Shown here piece by piece: positions 55,342 through 64,000 of a DNA stretch of 64,000 bases. Source of the stretch: Oopsacas minuta (taxonomy: Eukaryota > Porifera > Hexactinellida > Lyssacinosida > Leucopsacidae); assembly GCA_024704765.1 (NCBI GenBank), contig JAKMXF010000044.1, forward strand, positions 730,057 to 794,056, read 5' to 3'. Position 1 is the first letter of the stretch. Every line of letters begins with the position of its first letter. The notes beneath the pieces are model-generated. The model saw nothing but the letters and a program-made list of their open reading frames with translations. It was not told the origin of the DNA and ran no database searches. The position numbers and the translations under genes were made by a program.

Positions 55342-56133
55342 GTATTATTCAACAAATGTGTAGTAGTTAGAAGAGATTTAAATTCATTAAAATAAATACT
55401 AAAAGCTAGAATTAGTGAAATTAGTTAGAATTATCCTATCAAAATAATATAATCACTAGTTAATTGTAACAGCAAAAGATTCAATCTTCTCTAGACTCTG
55501 ATAAGAGGTCCATTTTTCCCACAAACGCTGATTCCACTACCAATGCATATAGTTTGTATTGTGAAGATAATAATTAGTAGCTAATTGCTAATATTGTAAA
55601 AATAACCAGAAATAGTTAAGCAGTATACATTATAGAAAATACAGCAACAGGAGTGATATTAAAAAAATTTCACCTACAGAAGCATGACACGGCCACGCAC
55701 AGACTAATCTATGTATTAAACAATAAGTTTCACTCATCTATACCATAGGGCAAATTCAAATTCAAGGCTGTACCATATCAATTCATTTCAGTTGGCAAAA
55801 TCAACTCAATTCTCTGAATGAGTTAATAGTACCAAATAGATCATTTACTGTCCTCACTGACTGAGCTATGGATATTTATCACGATGAGCGTGGAGTCCTG
55901 TCTATCCTGAGCAATGGATAACTAACACAATGACGAAGAGCGTGGATGCCAGTTAACCACAGACTCAAGAGATACTAACTAAGATTAGGAAATAAATGAA
56001 CTAAATAATGTACTGTACATGTGATTAAATACAGAATATCCAAGTTGAAAAGAGAAATGTGAAATATATACAGATTATACAGAATTAACGAGTAAAATAA
56101 TGTCACATTATATTTACATACTAGCGGTACGAA
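55342..56133. other. Spacer between CBLL1 and KCTD-type gene
   Basis: AT-rich, with the CBLL1 promoter presumably next to 55341. No other feature is seen. Confidence 0.4.
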
Positions 56134-56995
56134 CTAAATTAGCCGAGCCTCCCTCAACTTCTTTAGGATTTCTGGTTCAAATGAGTGTTCTCCACAAATC
56201 TTAGATCCGATAAAAGAGGAGTTCAGCAAACCATCACATTTCTCAAAACGGGTCTTAGCCATGTCACAGAACTCAAACTTAGCCTGTTTCTTGAACTTAC
56301 AATTCTGAAAAACTGCGTCAGACAGATTGGAGCGTTCAAAGTCAATTGTTTCATTAAAGACAAGATCTTTGAATAAGATACCCCTCAGGTCTTTGAAGTC
56401 CAGATGGACAGGAGCGTTTACTACTCCTTTAACTGCCTTGAGGATCCCATTCTCCAACTGATTCTGAGTAATTGTAGATTGAGAGCTAAGCTTGTTCTTG
56501 ATACTCTCCTCAAGTCTAAAATAAGATCAATAATTGCATACCAATATGCCAGTACAGTATCTAGGAAACTTACGTTGACAGCTGGTAGAAATTAGCTTCT
56601 GCTAGGATCTCTCGGAGGAACTGTTTGTCTCCTGGAAGGTCAGAACAACCTCGTAGGAAGTTAAGAATGTACCTGAAGTAAGTACCATCTCTGTCAATGA
56701 AAATCGGTTTGGTAGAAGAAGCTAACTCGGGTTTGCGTTTGAATATATCTACAAAGTAGGAGTCAGGCCTCAAAAGGAGAGTAGCTAGAGAAGTGCAAAA
56801 GTAATGCCCTCCTACATTCAGCTCTACCACAAGTTGTTGTGCCTTCGCTTCATTAGATTCTTCTCCCCCTGCGGAAGTGGGAACTGTGAATCTCTGCTCA
56901 CTAGGATTGAAACTATCCAGTATAGGACTGACAAAGCTAATGTCCATTCCTTTGATATTCTTAGTTTCAGACTTCTTCCTTCCTCTTTGTGCCAT
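56134..56995 (-). CDS. KCTD-type BTB/T1 protein with pentapeptide-like tail
   Basis: Two exons, 56574-56995 and 56134-56515 (GTAAGT donor, TATTTTAG acceptor), give 267 residues. The basic N-terminus is followed by a BTB/T1 domain at about residues 54-145, with the KCTD-family wording VVELNVGGHYFCTSLATLL, PIFIDRDGTYFRYILNFLR and FYQL. The C-terminus has pentapeptide-like steps of A/S-N/D-L/F-x-x type (DFKDLRGILFKDLVF, FERSNLSDAVFQNCKF). KCTD proteins form pentamers and often serve as Cullin-3 adaptors. Some bind G-beta-gamma. KCTD9 also combines BTB with pentapeptides but is larger, so I do not assign a symbol. Confidence 0.85.
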
Positions 56996-58470
56996 CTTCT
57001 AATTCGATCTAAAGTATATGAATAGTATAGATATGACGTAATACCATCAAATTCTAATTTATTACTACATATATAAAGTGGAAACTGATGATAACAGGCA
57101 TTGAATAGGGACAAGTAACCGGTAAAGAGTGACTGTGGAAATTTAGTACTGTATAATAATAGGGAGATCAAGGGAGAGCTATATAAATTGATTATTTCTG
57201 GGATACTGGGCTCACACTACATAGTGATCAACTTTAAAAATATTTATCCGTGAGATTTGTTTGAGAAAATTGAATTTGCTAGTTTTAGAACTGAATTTAT
57301 GTCTAATAAGATATTTACCCATCATAATGGCGAAATAATGTTTATTTCCTTATAATCACGTTAATAATTTCAAATTCCCCAGAAAATTAAAATAAGGTAA
57401 AATCAAAATGCGATAGTAACAAATGCATTAGGATATTTCTATAGAAAAGTTCCAATTGAAATACTGAGTATCACTTTGGATGCGTGAAACTTGACAACAA
57501 TGTCACTAGGGAATTAAACCTATTGATAGCGTGATCACAAAGCCAGGATAGTATAATTAGAATAGAAATAGAAATTGATTCTCAATCAGATAAGTGAATC
57601 ATGAGATATACACTCAGTATTTATAAAAACAAACTATGGGCATACATATTATGTTTCCTTGTATCACAACCAAAAAGAACTATGCAATCTAGACACATTC
57701 TTTCTCAACAGATAAATGTGCAACCGGAATGAATCGACAAAAATCAAATCAAGTACTTTTGTCCAATTGAATTGTTGAGAAAGGAATTGCTAATAGAATT
57801 TGATATTATAGCATAGTAATAATCTCCTACGCTTTAGTACCACAATTAGCTATTCAGAAATTACAATAGAATTGTGTCTTACAAGTGGTTTTGGTGCCTA
57901 AAATGAATTTCGAACTACCATAATCTACGGCATGAAATACAAACCTAAAGAGTACGAATTTCTAAAGAGTAGAGATTAGGACATTCAGAGTATATCGATT
58001 GTTTCCCATTTCCCGCCTCATATCTATACGGCAAAGATTTATTCATTTAATCGATTTCATTGTGTTAGAAAAAAGAGAATTTGAGGAGCACGGAAGTAAT
58101 CATTATTGGTCCTAATATCACAACACAACACAACGGTCACAAAATGAAAAATTCCTGGCTATGCTCCAGGTATGATATCCCCCACCTAATGGCTGGTAGA
58201 GTATAAATAAATTAATTAATTAATTAATACATAGAGTAGCTATTAGTTTATGAGGAGTGTTAATCTCGAAGTCTATAAGAAGATAGTCAGAAGAACTCAA
58301 ATAATTTTGCTATATAAGTCTATATAATTTTAACATAGAATACGTCATGATCTATATCTAACAAATAATGCATTAATGCAAATTGCTCTAAGAGAAGCCA
58401 GCGAGTACACCTGCACTTGCTTAAGGAGTAACCCCAAATCAATCTGAAGAAATTGCATATTTAGAGGGGT
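56996..58470. other. Intergenic DNA downstream of 57000
   Basis: AT-rich. It contains a short (TTAA)n run near 58208-58230 and the KCTD promoter near 57000. No gene is supported. Confidence 0.4.
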
Positions 58471-59090
58471 AAACGGAATTTTCGTATCCGGAAATTTGTT
58501 CTCTTGGAATTTTCGTATCCTTTAGCGGTTTTAGTAATGTTTCTTGTTTTATAGAAAAAAAGAAGATAGATAATGTTGCAAAAGATCGATATAAAAGGTA
58601 GAAAGGTTGCAAAAAAAGGTGGTAAAAGGGCTGGATTTATAAGATAGGACGGAATCATCACGGGGATATTCTTAGATTAGCTAGCAAAAGGTTATATGAA
58701 GGGTTGATCGGGGATTTTAATGCTAGACTAGATTCTGATGAATCTTTTGTTCTGACTAGCTATATAATGATCTGGAGTGGGAGATATGTGTTTTATATAA
58801 GGGAGAAGATGATGGCTAGGTTTCGAACTTTCATTATTGTTGCTAAAGTCGACTGTAAGGATCCAGGTGTTTTTATGTTTGGGAAATTGGGACCAGGAAT
58901 TTTTAGCGGTATAAGTAGTGTTTCTTTGTTTTATAGAAAAAGAAAAAGAAGATAGATAGTGTTGCAAAAGATCGATATAATAGGTAGAAAGGTACGACAA
59001 TTCCAGATACGAGATTTCCAAGAGACCATATTTCCGAGACCAAATTTCCGGATACGAAATTTCCTGAGACGAAAGTTCCGCCATTCATTT
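58471..59090. repeat. Minisatellite GGAAATTTCGTATCC and duplicated flanks
   Basis: About six units of 14-16 bp (variants of GGAAATTTCGTATCC, read on the minus strand) lie at about 58992-59085. Three more, in the opposite orientation, lie at about 58479-58525. Next to each is a copy of the same roughly 90-bp segment containing GTTGCAAAAGATCGATAT (about 58571 and 58960). Between them, GDFNARLDSDES near 58710 recalls the endonuclease motif of LINEs, so this may be a decayed retroelement carrying a minisatellite. Confidence 0.55.
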
Positions 59091-59385
59091 AGAGGAGTAC
59101 CCCAAATGAACCAGTACACGCTACAACTGTTTCTAATCAATATAGCTAGTATTGTTTGCTAATATTTGAGCTCTAAAATTTATTGAACTATTTCACAATA
59201 GACATACTTCTTATCAATGCCATCAACAGGTTTCACAGACTTTTACATACACAACAGAATTATAATAGGAGTATTAGCAATCATTGAACACATATAAAGA
59301 AGTGTGTTTTGGCTCTTTTATGCAAACTCGAATTTTCTATCGTAATGACTTCTTTTGGTGAAAACCTCTCTGTATTAATTCAATC

Positions 59386-60626
59386 GTGATTTTTCGGAAT
59401 CGATTTAATATCCCTTTGAAATATAAAACTGCTATTTACACTGTTTTATCTATTATCATTTTGGTTATTTATTGGATATTCGCCATAGGTATTCGCTCGC
59501 TTTATGCCATCCAAGTACAAGTACCAGAAAACGCAAACTCAACCAGCCGTGAAAGACAGACAACAATGATTTTGGAGGAAGTAGCCAAACATATTCCAGG
59601 CTGTATAGTCAATAACATTAGCTATGGATCTTTATGTATATTTCCATTTAATTGGTATCCTTATGATGAGATTTGTACAACTGTTGAACAAGTTTTCCTT
59701 TCGATTCTTTCCATTTTTACTTGTTTGATAAGTATTTTTAACCTAGTCTGTTGGATAGCTACCAAAGCTTACGCATCATTTGTCCGTATATGTATTTTCT
59801 TATTGATATGCTCCATCACTTGCCTTGCTTTATCTTTGGCATTAACCGATTTGCTCCCACCTAAATACTTTTTCGCGAATGGCCATGATGACCTGAATAT
59901 TCTGCAAGTATCTGTACTATACAAGGAAAGAGCATTAGTGTATAATATGTTGCTTCCTATAATAGTTCTCTTTAATTTACCAATCCTGAACATCCTCTGC
60001 TTAATATCATGCTAGTTATCATCTTTTCAATACGATTAATGAAAGGGAACAGTAAAAAACAAAAATAGCGATTGTTTTAGTGGAAATAACCATCTGTATG
60101 ATACTTTCAGGCATATTACCATTCCTTACTTTAATTCAACAACCCCAAATGGTATATTTTATATAGAAAAGACAATTATTCTCAATTGAACCAGAAGGAG
60201 ATCAACCTTTCTTACAATCTTTTGCCATTTTGTTAGTAATTACTGGTGGTCTTGGGTTTACGATGGGGATTATAACTCTGTTACTAGTGCATTACAAAAC
60301 TCTAAGTCTTAGGAAACATATTACGCACAAAAAAAAGTTAAGTAATCTTGAAATCACTTGATTTGTTTCACAATTGTAATAATTCCTATTACATTCACTA
60401 ATTGGGGCATTTTAGCTTGGTCAGCTATCGTTCACCACTCTTGGATTAAAAGAGTAATTGATGACATTTTATGCACAAATATAGCGCCAAAATTTCCTAA
60501 TATCACTCTGCTAGATGATAAGTATTGTAATTCGATTGGAATTTATGAAGATTATATACCGAGTTTCTATTCATTATTCAGATTTTATTGTCAAAGATTG
60601 TCCTGCTACCAGAATTACTGTTGACT
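59386..60626 (+). pseudogene. Broken multi-pass membrane protein gene
   Basis: The first 209 residues are open (59386-60015) with a basic start and hydrophobic segments at about 17-37, 108-133, 137-158 and 190-208. A cysteine-bearing extracellular-like loop lies between the first two. After the stop, further hydrophobic stretches continue in other frames: AILLVITGGLGFTMGIITLL near 60220-60280 and FTIVIIPITFTNWGILAWSA from about 60367. Frame changes and stops separate them. The layout is that of a seven-helix receptor. I do not recognise the family and see no clear similarity to the intact one at 31072. Confidence 0.55.
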
Positions 60627-61134
60627 TTCCCAGATGGTACTATCCTGATGCTAAGGAAGACTTTCAAGAAGGTGGTCACCTCTCTTAAGTTATTGTTGTT
60701 ATATTTCTTGTATTATTACTGAGTTTATTAAACAGTTTGTATTGTACGTGTCATGACTCCAGTTGCGTACCGACTAATAGTAATTACCACCGCACTAATC
60801 GGAGCTAGTCAGCTAGGGGCGAACTCTTAAAATGCCGCCCCCATCCCACCATAAAAGGAAATAGACCTAACACTGATATTATAAAGTCAGTAATTGTGTT
60901 AGATAAGATATATCAAGGGTGGCTGAAGTTGCTAAATATCAGTCAGGCCATTCGCTTAATCTTTTGTAAAGTGGTTAAGCCTGGCCATACAATAAACATG
61001 CTATATCAAAAAGTGGTCAGGTAAACTTGCCTGACAGTTTGCGCCGCCCCTCTATATATTTGTTTGGATACTACAAAATTATTTTAAGGTACTGATTTAA
61101 TCGTAAACGCAAGTAGGAAAATTAATCTTGTATA

Positions 61135-61218
61135 CAGTAGACTCTCGTTAATACGTACACCAGGGGACTGCCAAAATTCGTACTCCTTAACCGTGTTCGT
61201 ATTAACGAGACTCTACTG
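61135..61218. mobile_element. pogo/Tigger-type micro-MITE (84 bp)
   Basis: The ends CAGTAGACTCTCGTTAATAC and, on the reverse strand, CAGTAGAGTCTCGTTAATAC are flanked by TA on each side. The interior matches parts of the 183-bp copy at 19602-19784, so both come from one family. Confidence 0.8.
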
Positions 61219-61691
61219 TAGTTTTGACAGTACATCGGGCACGGAAAAAATAAAATTAATACAGGCAACCATTTCAATACTGGCATACACCCCAAGTGAC
61301 CAGCCAAATGCTGGTCAGACCAATATTAGCATCCAAAAGTTGTATTACGATATTTTCATTTTTCTACTATTTTGTGCTTATTTTATAAAATATCGATTCT
61401 TTCCAATGCAATAGAAACTATTAATTATCAATGCATGGCTTATTTTATAGTATACACTTTATAAGGTTGATGACCAGCATTTGGAGTGTAAAAGGTAGGG
61501 ATCTATGTACTGGCCCACTACGTAGTAGTCGGCACAGTAATATTGGCAACCATTAAGCCATTTCAATATACACTTCGATATAAATTGATTACCTTAGAAG
61601 CTGGATCGAAAGATACGTGAATAGCAGAATTATCAGTTTCAAAGCATGTAACTACGAGTGAGAAATTGCGTATAATATATGGGAGAGCTGC

Positions 61692-61751
61692 ATTTGTCCG
61701 AATTTGTCCGAATTTGTCCGAATTTTTTGCATACTAGAAATTCGGACAAAT
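61692..61751. repeat. Triple TTTGTCCGAA repeat facing an inverted copy
   Basis: Three head-to-tail ATTTGTCCGA units (61692-61724) are followed after about 15 bp by the reverse complement AATTCGGACAAAT. Any of the three units can pair with the single inverted copy. It lies about 350 bp upstream of the disintegrin gene. Confidence 0.55.
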
Positions 61752-62096
61752 TTATGCGTCCCTAAAATATATAATCCGATGGTAGGGCGGCCCGCTGATT
61801 GAATAGGCCTGCAGTACACCATATTAATTCTGAGATTATACTGAATAATCGATTTGGTGTGAGCAACTATGGAATACTGTCATAGAAGAAACAGAACATA
61901 TATATACTTGAGAGCATATGAATATATATTAATTATATTAATGTGCGACATAGATTTACGAATTGGTTGAATAATCACTAAAAGAAATGACGGTATTCCA
62001 ATAAGGCTATCTATTCAAACTGCCTTTATTGTGATTCTAAACATTTGAAATATAAGAAGAGTAATTTTAAGTTTACTAAAAAGCAGGAATATTGGA

Positions 62097-63086
62097 ATGC
62101 ATTCAAAATTGTGTATCTGCGTTTTGTGTGTGCTTTTACTATCCTGTACATGTTGCTACGGAGATATTATTATCAATATTAACTTCGCTACATGTGGTAA
62201 TGGGGTGGTAGAGACTGGAGAGGATTGTGATTGTGGAACAGAAGAGTATTGTAATGAATACCAACCTTGTTGTGACAGGGAGAGCTGTACATTCAAACGA
62301 ATTGACTTTTTGTGTAGAAACAATTCTACCCGATATCATACTGGTTGTGATTTACCTGAATATTGTAATGGGTCCAGTATTGAGTGCCCAGAAGACAGTC
62401 ACAAACGAGATGGATACGAATGTTGGGACGGAGAGATAATGTCCTACTGCTATTCTGGAGATTGTAAGAACCACAATACTCAGTGTAATCACTACTGGGG
62501 AAATGAGAGCAAGAATGCAATAGATTATTGCTACAAATATCTGAATACTGTGGGGAACAAGTATGGTAACTGTGGTGTGAATAAAGATGGGAGTTACAAA
62601 CAGTGTATTCCAGGGAATGGATACTGTGGAAAGTTGTTCTGTGATAAAAACCCCGAGGTACGACCTCAACAGGGATCAACATACGCAATCTACACTATCA
62701 CATATATTAACGGAGATACTAACACAGAAATAACGTGTGTTAGTGTAAATATCAGTCTAGAGGGTGATAAGAGAGATCCAGGCCTAGTCTATGATGGAAC
62801 GATATGTGCAGAGAATTCTATATGCATTGACCAAGAGTGCGTCGGACTCAGTACAATAGAACCGAAAAGATGTCCTGAAGTTGGAGGGATAGAGTGCGGA
62901 GGTAATGGAATATGTGACAACAAATTTAAATGTCAGTGCAATCACAATTCTTATTCAGAACCGGTTACTTGTTCTGGTGAAAGAGAAAGTATAAGCGGGA
63001 CTATGTCGTCAGAAGCAAACAATTTGAAGTATCTCTCTATCTACTGGTTAGCTGTAATCACCCTATTGGTACTCCTATTTCACTGA
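62097..63086 (+). CDS. Membrane-anchored disintegrin/cysteine-rich protein lacking a protease domain
   Basis: Single exon, 329 residues. The signal peptide is MHSKLCICVLCVLLLSCTCC. The disintegrin domain starts at about residue 32 with CGNGVVETGEDCDCGTEEYC. It continues to a GCDLPEYCNG loop, then RDGYECWDGEIMSYCYSGDC of the ADAM cysteine-rich domain. An EGF-like module follows (ECGGNGICDNKFKCQC). A C-terminal hydrophobic segment (IYWLAVITLLVLLF) could be a membrane anchor or a GPI signal. The order disintegrin, cysteine-rich, EGF, membrane is the C-terminal half of an ADAM. The prodomain and HExxH metalloprotease are missing, and the signal peptide joins directly to the disintegrin domain, so this is a complete adhesion-type protein rather than a fragment. 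Binding to integrins is inferred from the family only. Confidence 0.85.
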   Translation: MHSKLCICVLCVLLLSCTCCYGDIIININFATCGNGVVETGEDCDCGTEEYCNEYQPCCDRESCTFKRIDFLCRNNSTRYHTGCDLPEYCNGSSIECPEDSHKRDGYECWDGEIMSYCYSGDCKNHNTQCNHYWGNESKNAIDYCYKYLNTVGNKYGNCGVNKDGSYKQCIPGNGYCGKLFCDKNPEVRPQQGSTYAIYTITYINGDTNTEITCVSVNISLEGDKRDPGLVYDGTICAENSICIDQECVGLSTIEPKRCPEVGGIECGGNGICDNKFKCQCNHNSYSEPVTCSGERESISGTMSSEANNLKYLSIYWLAVITLLVLLFH

Positions 63087-64000
63087 CTGGAATAAATTAT
63101 GTATTTGAAGCCACAGCGAAATATACAAATGTTATCTATCGATGTAATAGCGATAATTATTCAAAATATGCCATCCACTCATCTTGAAAAGTATACTATC
63201 GATTTGTGTAAACCTGCTCAGTTATATGAAAATTTAATTATTCATTTAATTATACAGTATGCAAGGCTGGTGGGAACGGTCTAGAAGGTAAGGCAAACAC
63301 TGACATTTGCCTAGGCAATACAAATCTATGGGGCACTCTCCAATTTGGCCTGACAACATTTAGTTTGCTTCTTCAGGGGCCTGAATATCATAGCAATGTA
63401 TCGAATGTAGATAATACACTTGAAGTTACAAAATTGAAAATTGGATGGCAATTATATCTGGAAATTTTAGTAACATATTTGCTAACTATGTTTGACCTTA
63501 GTAAAAAAGGGATTGAGAAATTGACCAGCAAAGTAAGAGGCTGCTTAGCCACTGTACGGATTGTAAACACTCTCTTTGCAGTTTTTATAAAAAATATACG
63601 TAAATATATTAATCAAACCCGACACGCTCATCCATTGTCAGGGTTTCATACAGGTGTTGGAAGCCATGGAATATACCACCCCCAGGGGTGTAAACATATC
63701 AATAAGAATCTTGGGTACAGGCCAGAACTCAAAACTCAATAGTCATTCAATCTCAGTAATCCTGATATTCTTCCCGCAAGAAAAAAATTTCTGTATGAAA
63801 ATGTATTAAAATGACTTTAGGAAGATAAGTAAGCGATATTGAACAATTCAATTTTCTGGACAAAACATTTTGTAATCTTACAATAAATAAAAACATGCAT
63901 ACATTTGCCTCACAGCAGATATAGCTTCTGAGTACTCGACATATGTTGGCAAATAGACACAATGTTGTCAGTACTTTACATTAAAGGACAAATACTAAAT
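63087..64000. other. 3' flank of the disintegrin gene
   Basis: No supported gene. The 125-residue frame at 63365-63742 has no recognisable domain and is probably chance. Confidence 0.4.

Larger units (their letters stand above)
60627..62096. other. Intergenic DNA with pogo MITE and small repeats
   Basis: It holds the pogo MITE at 61135-61218. A possible inverted-repeat element lies between TAGGGGCG near 60814 and CGCCCCTC near 61045. The TTTGTCCGAA hairpin is at 61692-61751. No gene is supported. Confidence 0.45.

Noticed and set aside
63365..63742. 125-residue plus-strand frame
   Set aside because: No domain, signal or splice context; biased composition typical of chance frames in AT-rich DNA.
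1..64000. tRNA, rRNA and CRISPR features
   Set aside because: I scanned by eye for tRNA-like stems, rRNA conserved cores and regularly spaced repeats and found none that can be supported.

Overview
The window is AT-rich animal nuclear DNA. The host genes are metazoan: an endostatin-bearing collagen, flightless-1, CYLD, AMSH, Hakai, DPP8/9, an axonemal dynein assembly factor, two G-protein gamma subunits and an ADAM-type disintegrin protein. Introns are few, with GT/AG ends, and many large genes are single-exon. An early-branching or compact animal such as a sponge is plausible, but the sequence alone does not name the species.

Layout. 1-484: 5' end of a coiled-coil gene. 847-4059: DAAF9-like gene. 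4403-7811: CYLD, three exons. 7858-9572: small DNA transposons. 10625-14729: STAMBP/AMSH, four exons, with two hAT-type elements in one intron. 15609-16238: TMEM223. 17688-19146: two divergently oriented G-gamma genes. 20575-24701: DPP8/9-like protease, six exons. 24860-28033: a decayed Transib (RAG1-superfamily) transposon with CACAGTG ends and a 5-bp target duplication. 28225-29430: galactokinase. 31072-32145: seven-helix membrane protein. 33801-55341: CBLL1/Hakai. The two halves of its RING finger lie 19 kb apart. The intron between them holds three intronless genes on the same strand (RPL37, an endostatin collagen, FLII) plus a Ginger-like transposon, a 0.9-kb foldback, a Mutator-like foldback and other small elements. 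56134-56995: KCTD-type BTB protein. 59386-60626: broken multi-pass membrane gene. 62097-63086: membrane-anchored disintegrin protein without a protease domain.

Fourteen of sixteen intact host genes are on the minus strand. Two lysine-63-type deubiquitinases (CYLD and AMSH) are neighbours. Exon borders were set by hand from GT/AG sites and checked for phase. Every multi-exon model gives one continuous reading frame.
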